Below are positions 1 to 8,785 of a DNA stretch of 64,000 bases, in pieces. The position numbers and the translations under genes were made by a program. Source of the DNA: Pseudomonas tremae (GTDB taxonomy: Bacteria > Pseudomonadota > Gammaproteobacteria > Pseudomonadales > Pseudomonadaceae). Within the stretch, counting starts at the first letter, position 1; each line of letters starts with the position of its first letter. The notes below the pieces were generated by a model. The model was not told the origin of the DNA. It was given only the letters and a program-made list of their open reading frames with translations, and made no database searches. The stretch lies in assembly GCF_001401155.1 (NCBI RefSeq), contig NZ_LJRO01000508.1:1-64000 (forward strand), in the 5' to 3' direction.

Positions 1-533
1 TTGGCCGCACCTTCATCGCCGAACTGTGCCACTGGCGGCAGCGCAGGATGGTGGGCAAAATGGCTTGCATCGGCAAACATTGCACCCAGCACTCGGCTGG
101 TGGTCGGATGCTCAATGCTGCGGTGATACTTGCAGTTGAGGTTGGCAGCGGTGAAATGCACCCGGCCATCGGCCGTGTCGGCACTGGGGCTGACCGTAGC
201 AGCGTTAGCCACCCACATGCTCGACGCCGAGCAACTGGCGACCAGCAATGGCATGTCCTGGCGGGCAGCCTTTTCGATCACCTGGGCATCGCTGCCGGTA
301 AAACCCAACTGACGCAGACCGGCAACGTCTGGTCGTTCCTGAGGCGCGAGTACACCCTGGGTAAAGCCCAGGTCCATCAGCGCCTTCATTTTCGCCAGAC
401 CCTGCAGCGCCGCCTCACGCGGGTTCGCGCATTGCTGGCTGTTACTCTGGGACGCAACGTTACCGTAGGACAACCCGCCGTAGTTGTGGGTTGGCCCGAC
501 CAGACCGTCAAAATTCACTTCACAGGACTTCAT
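1..533 (-). CDS. astB: N-succinylarginine dihydrolase, 3' part missing (astB/aruB)
   Basis: AstB hydrolyses N2-succinylarginine to N2-succinylornithine, CO2 and ammonia, the second step of the arginine succinyltransferase (AST) pathway in the cytoplasm. The start ATG is at 531-533. The N-terminus, MKSCEVNFDGLVGPTHNYGG, is the family signature and contains the substrate-loop motif GPTHNYGG. About 177 of the roughly 445 residues normally found are present; the rest lies left of the window. It follows astD by 49 bp on the same strand and so is the fifth gene of the aruCFGDB order. Confidence 0.95.
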   Translation of the reverse strand, partial: MKSCEVNFDGLVGPTHNYGGLSYGNVASQSNSQQCANPREAALQGLAKMKALMDLGFTQGVLAPQERPDVAGLRQLGFTGSDAQVIEKAARQDMPLLVASCSASSMWVANAATVSPSADTADGRVHFTAANLNCKYHRSIEHPTTSRVLGAMFADASHFAHHPALPPVAQFGDEGAA

Positions 534-582
534 CGGCAAGGCTCCGTGGATCTGTTTTCATAAGCATTCGTGGCGCACACAG

Positions 583-2049
583 TCAGTTCAGCCTGATACC
601 GGGGGTCAATGTCGCGGGCAAGGTCAGGCTGGCGGCTTCCAGCGAGGCGACCGGATACGCGCAATAATCGGCAGCGTAATAAGCGCTGGCCCGGTGGTTG
701 CCCGAAGCACCTATGCCACCGAATGGCGCGCTGCTGGCAGCCCCGGTCAGTTGCCTGTTCCAGTTGACGATACCGGCACGGCTCTGCAGCCAGAACTGCT
801 GATAGCGCGCTTGCGAATCAGACAGCAAGCCGGCTGCAAGACCGTACCGAGTGGCATTGGCTTCGGCGATGGCTGCGTCAAACCCGGCATAGCGGATAAC
901 CTGCAGAAGCGGGCCGAACAGTTCTTCGTCGGGCCTGTTCAACACAGCACTGACATCGATAATGCCCGGCGTCAGCAGCGCAGCGGCGGGCTGCGGCTGG
1001 CGCATCTCCAGCAAGGTCACTGCACCGCTGGCAAGCAATTGGCGTTGCGCGTCCATCAACACGCGCGCGGCCTCCAGGGAAATCACCGAGCCCATGAACG
1101 GCGCCGGCTGCTGATCGAACGATCCGACTTCAAGCGTCGCACTGACCGCCACCAGGCGAGCCAGAAAGGCGTCGCCCCAGTCGCCCTCGGGCACCAGCAA
1201 ACGACGCGCACAGGTACAACGCTGACCTGCAGAAATGAATGCCGACTGAATGACGGTGTACACCGCCGCTTCGATATCCTGGACCTGATCGACCACCAAT
1301 GGATTGTTACCGCCCATTTCCAGCGCGAGAATCTTGTCGGGACGCCCGGCAAACTGCTGGTGCAAAGTATTACCGGTACGACTCGATCCAGTGAAAAACA
1401 GGCCGTCGATACCTGGGTTGGCCGCCAGCGCAATGCCGGTTTCACGCCCACCCTGCAGCAGGTTCAGCACACCGGCAGGCAGCCCGGCGTCGATCCAGCA
1501 CTTGACTGTCAGTTCGGCGACTTTCGGCGTCAGTTCGCTGGGTTTGAACAACACCGTGTTGCCGGCCAGCAGAGCCGGCACGATATGGCCGTTCGGCAAG
1601 TGACCGGGAAAGTTGTAAGGCCCGAATACTGCAACCACACCATGTGGTTTGTGGCGCAAGACCGCCGTGGCGTCGCCGAGCGGGCCACTTTTTTCGCCGG
1701 TTCTTTCGCGATAGGCCTGCACTGAAATATTGACCTTGTTGATCATGCTGGTCACTTCGGTTGCCGATTCCCACAGCGGCTTGCCGGTTTCCTCACCAAT
1801 GCACTGCGCCAGCTCATCAGCGTGCTGCCGAAGGCTGTCAGCAAAGGCTTCCAGCACGACGATACGCTGGTCCAGCGAGCGAAGCGCCCAGTCGGGAAAC
1901 GCCTGCCGGGCGGCACAAGTGGCCTGCCCGACCTGCTCTGCTGTCGCGCCGTGCCCGGACCACAGCGCTTGCTGGGTAACCGGGTTCAAGGAAGTGAACA
2001 GCTCGCCCTGCCCTTCCTGCCAGTTACCTGCAATATACAACGTACTCAT
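583..2049 (-). CDS. astD: N-succinylglutamate 5-semialdehyde dehydrogenase
   Basis: This NAD-dependent aldehyde dehydrogenase oxidises succinylglutamic semialdehyde to succinylglutamate, step four of the AST pathway. The 488-residue length is normal. The catalytic cysteine lies in GQRCTC (about residue 278), the general-base glutamate in LEMGGNN (about 244), and the NAD-binding TGSSRTG is at about 220. The ATG at 2049 overlaps the last base-pair of the aruG stop (TGATG), so translational coupling is likely. A TTG one codon earlier is open but less likely to be the start. Confidence 0.96.
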   Translation of the reverse strand: MSTLYIAGNWQEGQGELFTSLNPVTQQALWSGHGATAEQVGQATCAARQAFPDWALRSLDQRIVVLEAFADSLRQHADELAQCIGEETGKPLWESATEVTSMINKVNISVQAYRERTGEKSGPLGDATAVLRHKPHGVVAVFGPYNFPGHLPNGHIVPALLAGNTVLFKPSELTPKVAELTVKCWIDAGLPAGVLNLLQGGRETGIALAANPGIDGLFFTGSSRTGNTLHQQFAGRPDKILALEMGGNNPLVVDQVQDIEAAVYTVIQSAFISAGQRCTCARRLLVPEGDWGDAFLARLVAVSATLEVGSFDQQPAPFMGSVISLEAARVLMDAQRQLLASGAVTLLEMRQPQPAAALLTPGIIDVSAVLNRPDEELFGPLLQVIRYAGFDAAIAEANATRYGLAAGLLSDSQARYQQFWLQSRAGIVNWNRQLTGAASSAPFGGIGASGNHRASAYYAADYCAYPVASLEAASLTLPATLTPGIRLN

Positions 2050-3074
2050 CAAAGGCCCTCCCGCGTCGCAGACAACGGCACCGCACGCACATTGTCCCCG
2101 GCGCTCATGCGCAGCTGCCTGGCGGTTTTCGGATCGACCACCAGTGTGCCGGCAGCAAAACGCGCAGCCGCTACGGTGATGCGGCAGTCTTCACGCTTGC
2201 GGTTGTAGATCAGAAACTGCGGCGCGTCGTCGCCCGGTGTGCCGATGGCCAGCACCAGTGCCTGGCTGTCCCTCACCGCGCGAATCTTGCCGGTTTCGCA
2301 TTCGATGGCCGGGCCTGCATCGAAGATGTCAACATAGCCCTGATACGAGAAGCCCTCGCCCTTGAGCATGGCCAGCGCCGGCTCGGTGTCCGCGTGTACA
2401 CGGCCGATCACGCTGCGTGCGTCTTCGGAAAGAAAGCAGCTGTACAGTGGAAACTTGGGCATCAGCTCGGCGATGAACGCCTTGTTGCCCACACCGGTCA
2501 GGTAGTCAGCCTGACTGAATTCCATCTTGAAAAAATGCCGTCCCAGACTTTCCCAGAATGGCGAGCGGCCATTTTCGTCGGACATGCCGCGCATTTCGGC
2601 AATGATCTTGTTGCCGAACAACTTCGGGAATTCGGCAATGAACAGCATGCGCGCTTTCGACAACAGGCGACCGTTGAGGCCGTTGCGCGAATCACTGTGC
2701 AGAAACAGCGAACACAACTCGGAATTGCCCGTCAGGTCATTGGCCAGAAACAGCGTCGGAATTTCCCGGTAAATGTTCAGTTCCTGCGACGCACTGACCG
2801 TCAGCCCGACCCGGTAGTTGTACCAGGGCTCGCGCAGCCCGACCGCACCGGCGATGGCGGAAATTCCGACCACACGGCCGTCGTCGTCTTCGAGCACGAA
2901 CAGGTAGTCCGCGTCACCGCGCTCGGCTTCTCCGCGAAAGGTCTTTTCAGCCCAGCCGACCCGATGGGCCAGACGCTGCTCATTGGCAGGCAGGGTCGTC
3001 AGACCGGCGCCGGTGCTGCGCGCCAGCTCGATCAGCGCGGGCAAGTCGCTGCTGCGTACGGGACGAACGATCAT
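2049..3074 (-). CDS. aruG: Arginine N-succinyltransferase, beta subunit (AruG)
   Basis: With AruF this forms the arginine/ornithine N-succinyltransferase that starts the AST pathway, using succinyl-CoA. The 341-residue protein starts MIVRPVRSSDLPALIELA and carries the AstA-family features ENGRSPFWESLGRHFF and DIFDAGP. It is a clear paralogue of the next gene upstream, as is usual in Pseudomonas, where two AstA-like subunits replace the single AstA of enterics. A GAGGAG ribosome site precedes the ATG. It is co-transcribed with aruF (63-bp gap) and overlaps astD. Confidence 0.95.
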   Translation of the reverse strand: MIVRPVRSSDLPALIELARSTGAGLTTLPANEQRLAHRVGWAEKTFRGEAERGDADYLFVLEDDDGRVVGISAIAGAVGLREPWYNYRVGLTVSASQELNIYREIPTLFLANDLTGNSELCSLFLHSDSRNGLNGRLLSKARMLFIAEFPKLFGNKIIAEMRGMSDENGRSPFWESLGRHFFKMEFSQADYLTGVGNKAFIAELMPKFPLYSCFLSEDARSVIGRVHADTEPALAMLKGEGFSYQGYVDIFDAGPAIECETGKIRAVRDSQALVLAIGTPGDDAPQFLIYNRKREDCRITVAAARFAAGTLVVDPKTARQLRMSAGDNVRAVPLSATREGL

Positions 3075-3137
3075 GTTTTCTCCTCAGCGGCTCATCGAGA
3101 GCCTTGAAACTCACTAATCAACAATCGAACGTCTGGC

Positions 3138-4169
3138 TCAGACCGCCACGATCCGCACACTGGCACCTTCACCGACACCCAGCGCGTCGGCGGCCTGCAG
3201 GCTCAGCACCACAGGTCGGCCAGGCGCCCAGTCCAGTTCCAGCAATACCGCGCGGTAATCCTGCAACAGGCCATTGGCAACCAGGTACAGACGACCGCCC
3301 TTACCGACGTCGCTGCCTGGCCCGGCCTCGACCTTGACCGGCACCAGACGGCTCTGCGCGATGGAACGGATGCCGGATACCTTGGCATGCAGCGTGGGGC
3401 CACCGTCGAAGATGTCGATGTAATGATCGGTTTCAAAGCCTTCGCGCATCAGTATGTCGAAGGTGATCTGTGCCCGCGGATGGACCTGCCCCATCGCTTC
3501 CTGCGCAGCATCGGGCAGCAAGGGCACGTAGATTGGGTAATGCGGCATCAGCTCGGCGAGGAAGGTCCGGCTTTTCAGCCCGCACAAACGTTCGGCAGCG
3601 GCGTAATTGAGGTCGAAAAAGTTGCGCCCGATCGCATCCCAGAATGGCGAGTCGCCCTGTTCGTCGCTGTAACCGACGATTTCGGTGACCACTGAATCGG
3701 CAAAGCGCTCGGGATGACTGGCGACAAACAGCAGACGGCCACGCGAGTTGAGCTCCGACCAAGAGGTGCCCACCAATTCGGGGACGACATAGAAGCTGGT
3801 CAGCAGGCTGTTGCCGGTCAGGTCGTGGCACTGCGACAGGACGTGAATCTTGTTATGGATCTTCAGTTCGCGCGAAGCATGCACGAAGGTTTCGTTGCGA
3901 AAGCTGTAGAACGGTTCGGAATAGCCTGCCGAGGCGACGATACCGGAACAGCCGACGAGCTTGCCGCTCTCGCTGTCTTCCAGCACGAAGAAGTAGGTTT
4001 CCTCGCCATTGAAGCTGACTTCGGCGGCAAACGATGCCTCCGACGAGCCTATCTTGTCGGTCAGACGGCCAGCATCGTCGGGCAAGGACGTGACACCGAT
4101 AGGGCTGTCGGCAGCGAGGCGTTGGACCTCGGCCAGATCAGCCATTTGCGCAGGGCGCATTACCAGCAT
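3138..4169 (-). CDS. aruF: Arginine/ornithine N-succinyltransferase, alpha subunit (AruF)
   Basis: This is the partner of AruG in the first AST step. The start MLVMRPAQMADLAEVQRLA at 4169 is chosen because AAGGAG lies just before it and because its N-terminus aligns with AruG; the open frame runs on to 4280 without a better start. Family motifs DSPFWDAIGRNFFDL and DIFDGGP are present. Length is 343 residues. A strong hairpin in the 133-bp gap to aruC suggests that this gene and those after it are expressed below aruC. Confidence 0.95.
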   Translation of the reverse strand: MLVMRPAQMADLAEVQRLAADSPIGVTSLPDDAGRLTDKIGSSEASFAAEVSFNGEETYFFVLEDSESGKLVGCSGIVASAGYSEPFYSFRNETFVHASRELKIHNKIHVLSQCHDLTGNSLLTSFYVVPELVGTSWSELNSRGRLLFVASHPERFADSVVTEIVGYSDEQGDSPFWDAIGRNFFDLNYAAAERLCGLKSRTFLAELMPHYPIYVPLLPDAAQEAMGQVHPRAQITFDILMREGFETDHYIDIFDGGPTLHAKVSGIRSIAQSRLVPVKVEAGPGSDVGKGGRLYLVANGLLQDYRAVLLELDWAPGRPVVLSLQAADALGVGEGASVRIVAV

Positions 4170-4257
4170 GGTGCCACTCCTTGTAGATCGACCGGTGTCT
4201 GCGACCGGCGCTGATAAATGCGCCATGCAGCGTGATGCTGCACAGCGCAGGAAAATG

Positions 4258-4288
4258 TCCGGTGCCAGCCCGTCGGGCAAGCACCGGA
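4258..4288 (-). terminator. Intercistronic hairpin between aruC and aruF
   Basis: Read on the minus strand, TCCGGTGC and GCACCGGA form a perfect outer 8-bp stem, with an inner GCCC/GGGC stem around a GAC loop, followed by CATTTTCC. It sits 15 bp after the aruC stop. The short T run suggests partial termination or an RNA-stability element rather than a full stop, because the downstream genes belong to the same pathway. Confidence 0.6.
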
Positions 4289-4302
4289 AGACAGCAGTAG
4301 AA

Positions 4303-5520
4303 TCAGGACGTCAGCTTGGCAATGGCGCGTTCGAAGCGGTTCAGGCCCTCTTCGATGTCTGCGTCTTCAATCACCAGGCTCGGGGCGAAACGAATCACGT
4401 CGGGACCAGCTTGCAGGATCATCAGGTCTTGGGCCTCGGCCGCATTGAAGATGTCCTTGGCCTTGCCTTTCCAGGCATCGGACAGCACACAACCGATCAA
4501 CAGGCCCAGACCACGCACCTCGGTGAACACGCCGTACTGTTGGCCGATGCTTTCCAGACGGGTCTTGAATTGCTGATGCTTGCGCTTCACGCCAGCCAGC
4601 ACTTCAGGTGTGTTGATGACGTCGATTACCGCTTCGCCTACAGCGCACGCCAGCGGGTTGCCGCCATAGGTGGTGCCGTGAACGCCTACCGCAAAGTGCT
4701 TCGCCAGCTTTTCAGTAGTCAGCATGGCTGCCAACGGGAAGCCGCCGCCGATACTTTTGGCGCTGGAAAGGATGTCCGGGGTCACGCCGTAATGCATGTA
4801 GGCGAACAGATGACCGCTCCGGCCCATGCCGCTTTGCACTTCGTCGAAGACCAGCAGTGCGTTGTGCTCGTCACACAGTTTGCGCGCGCCTTGCAGGTAT
4901 TCCAGTTGACCCGGCAAAACGCCGCCTTCGCCCTGAATCGGCTCCAGCACTACAGCGCAGGTCTTGTCAGTCACGGCTGCTTTCAAGGCTTCGAGATCGT
5001 TGTAAGGCACATGGCTGATGCCGGTGATCTTCGGCCCGAAACCGTCGGAGTACTTTGGCTGCCCGCCCACGCTGACGGTAAACAGGGTACGGCCGTGAAA
5101 ACTGTTCACCGCCGCGATGATTTCGTACTTGTCAGGGCCGTGCAGGTCATGCGCCACGCGGCGCGCCAGCTTGAAGGCTGCTTCGTTGGCTTCGGCACCC
5201 GAGTTGCAAAAGAACACGCGCTCGGCGAAGGTCGCATCCACCAGCTTTTTGGCCAGACGCAGCGTCGGCTCGTTGGTGAACACATTGGACACATGCCAGA
5301 GGTTATTGGCCTGCTCGGTCAAGGCACCGACCAGCGCCGGATGGCAGTGGCCCAATACGTTGACGGCGATCCCGCCCGAAAAATCCACCAGTTCGCGCCC
5401 CGCCTGATCCCAGACCCGGGAGCCCGCACCGCGCACAGGAATGAACCCGGCCGGGGCGTAGTTGGGGACCATTACCTGGTCGAAATCGGCGCGTTGCACC
5501 GCAGCATGCTCAACGGACAT
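4303..5520 (-). CDS. aruC: Succinylornithine / acetylornithine aminotransferase (AruC)
   Basis: This PLP enzyme transaminates N2-succinylornithine to succinylglutamic semialdehyde (AST step three); in Pseudomonas it can also serve N-acetylornithine in arginine synthesis. The 405-residue class-III aminotransferase has the PLP lysine in SSAKSIGGG (K255), the cofactor aspartate in VFDEVQSGMGR, and the CNSGAEANE phosphate-binding motif. AGGAG precedes the ATG. It is the first aru gene, with a 235-bp upstream region carrying candidate ArgR sites. Confidence 0.95.
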   Translation of the reverse strand: MSVEHAAVQRADFDQVMVPNYAPAGFIPVRGAGSRVWDQAGRELVDFSGGIAVNVLGHCHPALVGALTEQANNLWHVSNVFTNEPTLRLAKKLVDATFAERVFFCNSGAEANEAAFKLARRVAHDLHGPDKYEIIAAVNSFHGRTLFTVSVGGQPKYSDGFGPKITGISHVPYNDLEALKAAVTDKTCAVVLEPIQGEGGVLPGQLEYLQGARKLCDEHNALLVFDEVQSGMGRSGHLFAYMHYGVTPDILSSAKSIGGGFPLAAMLTTEKLAKHFAVGVHGTTYGGNPLACAVGEAVIDVINTPEVLAGVKRKHQQFKTRLESIGQQYGVFTEVRGLGLLIGCVLSDAWKGKAKDIFNAAEAQDLMILQAGPDVIRFAPSLVIEDADIEEGLNRFERAIAKLTS

Positions 5521-5608
5521 CGGAGTCTCCTGATGAGGAACGCCTGCCTGAAACTGGCGAGCGATGGGAAGATTGTAAGGACTGAATTCTGTTCGGCCTT
5601 GCCGCCAG

Positions 5609-5665
5609 GCGACAACTTGTTACAGCGCAAAACCGGGTTTTTTCAAGGTTTTCGGCAATGCGACA
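5609..5665 (-). promoter_or_regulatory. Candidate ArgR operator upstream of aruC
   Basis: On the minus strand the core TGTCGC occurs at 5665-5660 and again at 5614-5609, the core reported for the Pseudomonas AraC-type ArgR. The upstream copy reads TGTCGCATTGCCGAAA. A near copy (TGTCGCATTGAAGAAA, 14 of 16 identical) lies upstream of aotJ. That both operons share this element supports it being the ArgR site. No footprint is visible from sequence. Confidence 0.5.
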
Positions 5666-5755
5666 TATTGCGTCACAAAGACGCAGTTTAAACAGATTGA
5701 GCATGAGTGTCTGGACCTGAGCTGTCGGTACAGCACTTCTGCTGTGACAACAGGA

Positions 5756-6748
5756 TCAGCCGCGCTCGGCAGGCACCGGCGAAAGCTCGAACGGGCTGCT
5801 GCTGCGGCGCTGATTACGGTCTTCACGCGGCGTGGCGCCAAAGAAATTGCGATAGGCGCTGGAGAAGTGTGGCCCCGATGAAAACCCGCAGGAGAGGCCG
5901 ATCTGAATGATCGACTTGCTGGTCTGCATCAGCATCTGGCGCGCCTTGTTCAGGCGCAGTTCCAGGTAGTACTGGCTGGGCACGCGATTGAGGTATTGCT
6001 TGAAGATGCGCTCCAGCTGGCGGCGCGACACGCACACGTGCTGGGCGATTTCATCGGTGGTCAACGGCTCTTCGATATTGGCTTCCATCAACAGCACCGC
6101 CTGGGTCAGCTTCGGATGACTGGAGCCCAGACGGTTCTGCAATGGAATGCGCTGCCGCTCGCCACCTTCGCGAATGCGTTCGACCACTAGTTCTTCGGAC
6201 ACCGCCCCAGCCAGTTCGGCGCCATGATCGCGGGACAGCACCGCCAGCAGCAAGTCGAGCACCGACATGCCGCCGCAGGCGGTGAGACGATCGCGGTCCC
6301 AGTCGAACAGATGGCTGGTGGCGATGACCTTCGGAAAACGCTCAGCGAAATCATCCTGCCAGCGCCAGTGGACCGCAGCGCGATAGCCGTCCAGCAGACC
6401 CAATTGAGCAAGCGGATAAACCCCTGCCGACAGCCCGCCGATCGAACAGCCGGCACGTACCAGTTGCTTGAGTGCGCTGCTCAGCGCCGGCGCCACGGCT
6501 GCAGGCGGCTCATCAGCCAGCAGAAACAGCTTGTGCAAACCTTCCAGCTGCCCGGCCCACGGCTCACCCGGCAACTGCCACCCACCAGTGACGGGAGCAG
6601 CGTCGGCAGCCTCGGCCTGCAGAAACGACAATTCGTAGACCACTTCAGGATGTACGCGTTGAGCAACGCGCAGGGCTTCCTCGGCAAGCGCCAGGGTCAG
6701 GGCTTTGGTGCCAGGCCAGACGAGGAAACCGATTCGATGGGCAGTCAT
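5756..6748 (-). CDS. argR: Arginine-responsive regulator ArgR, AraC family
   Basis: In pseudomonads ArgR activates the aot and aru operons and represses arginine synthesis in response to arginine. The protein has an N-terminal DJ-1/PfpI-like (amidotransferase-like) domain (about 1-190) and a C-terminal AraC double helix-turn-helix (about 215-310; SRRQLERIFKQYL and SKSIIQIGLSCGF). MTAHRIGFLVWPG at 6748 is the likely start; the frame opens at a TTG nine codons earlier. It is the last gene of the aot operon and lies between the transport and catabolic genes, as in P. aeruginosa. An intrinsic terminator precedes it, so an own promoter or read-through is needed. Confidence 0.93.
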   Translation of the reverse strand: MTAHRIGFLVWPGTKALTLALAEEALRVAQRVHPEVVYELSFLQAEAADAAPVTGGWQLPGEPWAGQLEGLHKLFLLADEPPAAVAPALSSALKQLVRAGCSIGGLSAGVYPLAQLGLLDGYRAAVHWRWQDDFAERFPKVIATSHLFDWDRDRLTACGGMSVLDLLLAVLSRDHGAELAGAVSEELVVERIREGGERQRIPLQNRLGSSHPKLTQAVLLMEANIEEPLTTDEIAQHVCVSRRQLERIFKQYLNRVPSQYYLELRLNKARQMLMQTSKSIIQIGLSCGFSSGPHFSSAYRNFFGATPREDRNQRRSSSPFELSPVPAERG

Positions 6749-6855
6749 TGGGAGATCCGATACGTATTGCCGCAAAAGCCGGGCCTGTGGAGAAAGGCTC
6801 GATCTGGAACATCCAGGTCACGTCGCGCGTCGCGCAGCATGACCTGTTCTGCCAT

Positions 6856-6879
6856 AAAAAGGCACCGCCAGGCGATGCC
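6856..6879 (-). terminator. Intrinsic terminator between aotP and argR
   Basis: On the minus strand GGCATCGCC, a T, then GGCGGTGCC fold into a stem (one G-U pair; functional loop about 3-5 nt) followed at once by TTTTTAT. It starts 6 bp after the aotP stop and about 110 bp before argR. Its shape is that of a Rho-independent terminator. Confidence 0.7.
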
Positions 6880-6884
6880 GATCG

Positions 6885-7649
6885 TCACTTGAGGCTGCCG
6901 GACAGAAACTGTTGCAGGCGCTCGGTCTGCGGATTGGCCAGCACTTCACGCGGGTTGCCGCGCTCCAGTACGACGCCCTGGTGCAGGAAAACCAGTTGAT
7001 TGGAGACTTCACGGGCAAAGCCCATTTCATGAGTGACCACCACCATGGTCCGGCCTTCCTGAGCCAGGCCCTGCATGACCTTGAGCACGTCGCCGACCAG
7101 CTCAGGGTCGAGCGCCGAAGTCGGTTCGTCAAACAGCATGACTTCGGGTTCCATCGCCAATGCACGAGCGATCGCCACCCGCTGCTGCTCGCCGCCGGAC
7201 ATGTGTCCAGGGTATGCATCCTTGCGATGGGAAACCCCGACCTTGGCCAGGTAATGCTCGGCTTTTTCCAGCGCTTCCTTTTTCGACACGCCCAGAACGT
7301 GAACCGGGGCCTCGATGATGTTCTGCAAAGCCGTCATGTGCGACCACAGGTTGAAATGCTGAAACACCATCGACAGCCGCGAGCGCATGCGCTGCAGTTG
7401 CCTGGCGTCCGCAGCCTTCAGGCCGCCCTCTTTGTTCGGCACCAGCTTCAACTCTTCGTTGTTGAGCAGGATCTTGCCGGCATGGGGCTGTTCGAGCAGG
7501 TTGATGCAGCGCAGGAAGGTACTTTTCCCGGAGCCGCTGGAGCCGATGATGCTGATCACATCGCCAGCCTTGGCGGTCAGGGAAATACCCTTGATCACTT
7601 CGTGACTGCCATAGCGCTTGTGCAGATCCTGCACTTCCAGTTTGTTCAT
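6885..7649 (-). CDS. aotP: Arginine/ornithine ABC transporter ATPase AotP
   Basis: This is the ATP-hydrolysing subunit of the arginine/ornithine importer, acting on the cytoplasmic face with AotQ and AotM. Of 254 residues: Walker A GSSGSGKST (about 39), the signature HMSGGEQQRVAIARAL, Walker B VMLFDEPTSALDPE, and the His switch VVVTHEMGFA. The start MNKLEVQDLHKRYG at 7649 is chosen by homology with HisP/GlnQ; the frame runs further upstream through non-family sequence. Confidence 0.95.
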   Translation of the reverse strand: MNKLEVQDLHKRYGSHEVIKGISLTAKAGDVISIIGSSGSGKSTFLRCINLLEQPHAGKILLNNEELKLVPNKEGGLKAADARQLQRMRSRLSMVFQHFNLWSHMTALQNIIEAPVHVLGVSKKEALEKAEHYLAKVGVSHRKDAYPGHMSGGEQQRVAIARALAMEPEVMLFDEPTSALDPELVGDVLKVMQGLAQEGRTMVVVTHEMGFAREVSNQLVFLHQGVVLERGNPREVLANPQTERLQQFLSGSLK

Positions 7650-7671
7650 GCTTTCGGTTCCCACAGAACGG

Positions 7672-8784
7672 TCAATCACTGAGCAGACGTCCATGACGCA
7701 GCGCGGTACGCCCCGCCACTTTGGCCAGCCAGAAACCGGGTTGAGCGTAGCGAAGCCGCTCGATGGCGAACAACACCCCGGCAGTATTCGCACAAAGGGT
7801 ACTGACCTGATCGGACAGAGGGTCGATGACTTCAAAGAGCGGGTCGCCAACTTCGACCCTGTCACCCGCCGCGCGCAGGAACGTCACCACGCCAGGGTGC
7901 GGCGCGTAGAGCAATTCGGTGCCTTCGAACGGCATGCCTTCACAGGCTTCATGGGCGGGCTGCGGCCAGTCGCCGCCAATGAAGCCTTGCTCCGCCAGAA
8001 ACGCCAGAATGCCTTCAGCATGCGCTTCGGCCTGGGGCTTGCCGGTATCGGCCTGACCGCCCAGCTCAATGGTGGTGGACAGACACGCCAGCGGGATTTG
8101 TGCTTGCGGGAAAATACGCGAAAGGCGCAGCCACGGCAGCGAACAGGCTTCATCGAATGAGCTGCCGCCGGAGTCCTCGGCCAGCAGCGCCACTTGAATA
8201 TTCAAGTGCGCCGACAGTGAACGCCATTGCGGCCAGTGCTGCGGCAAGGCGTACATGTGCAGCGCGGCGTCGGCGTCACAGTGCAGGTCGAGCACCACAT
8301 CGGCAATGCAGGCATGCTTGAGCAGGATGCGTTGCATGCCCTGCAACTCGGATTGCGCAGCGGGCAGGCCCTCCAGCGCAGTGGTCATCGCCTGACGAAT
8401 CAACTGGGTGTTGGCGCGCGGGTCATCGCCCAACTGGCCTTCCAGCAACTCGGCGACCGGATCGCTCAGTTCGGTGAAGTCACGGTTGAAATTCTTGCCG
8501 CTGCCGAACTCGAAACGGCCTTGGTGCGCGCCTTGCAGCAATTGCCCCAGACCCAGCGGGTTGGCGACCGGCACCAGTTCGACGACACCCTTGAGAAGAC
8601 CTTGCCGCTCCAGCTCGGTGAGACGCTTTTTCAGCTCCCAGGCGGTGCGCATCCCGGGCAGCTCATCGGCGTGCAGGCTGGCCTGAATATACGCTTTGCG
8701 CTCGCCCGTACCGAAGCGGAAGACGCTGAGCGTACGCTCGGTGCCGAGGGTGCTCCACGGCAATACATGATCGATTCTTTGCAT
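7672..8784 (-). CDS. aotO: AotO, succinylglutamate desuccinylase/aspartoacylase-like protein
   Basis: This is an M14-type zinc carboxypeptidase fold of the AstE/aspartoacylase family (370 residues). Metal ligands are visible in QASLHADELPG (HxxE, H38 and E41) and VLDLHCDAD. It sits between the permease and ATPase genes, the position of aotO in P. aeruginosa, where deletion was reported not to be needed for transport. The substrate is unknown; deacylation of an N-acyl amino acid is a family-based guess. It follows aotM by one base. Confidence 0.88.
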   Translation of the reverse strand: MQRIDHVLPWSTLGTERTLSVFRFGTGERKAYIQASLHADELPGMRTAWELKKRLTELERQGLLKGVVELVPVANPLGLGQLLQGAHQGRFEFGSGKNFNRDFTELSDPVAELLEGQLGDDPRANTQLIRQAMTTALEGLPAAQSELQGMQRILLKHACIADVVLDLHCDADAALHMYALPQHWPQWRSLSAHLNIQVALLAEDSGGSSFDEACSLPWLRLSRIFPQAQIPLACLSTTIELGGQADTGKPQAEAHAEGILAFLAEQGFIGGDWPQPAHEACEGMPFEGTELLYAPHPGVVTFLRAAGDRVEVGDPLFEVIDPLSDQVSTLCANTAGVLFAIERLRYAQPGFWLAKVAGRTALRHGRLLSD

Positions 8785-8785
8785 T

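Noticed and set aside
4009..5691. 560-residue plus-strand frame across aruF and aruC
   Set aside because: It is opposite two genes with clear family motifs and ribosome sites; its sequence looks like reverse-complement translation.
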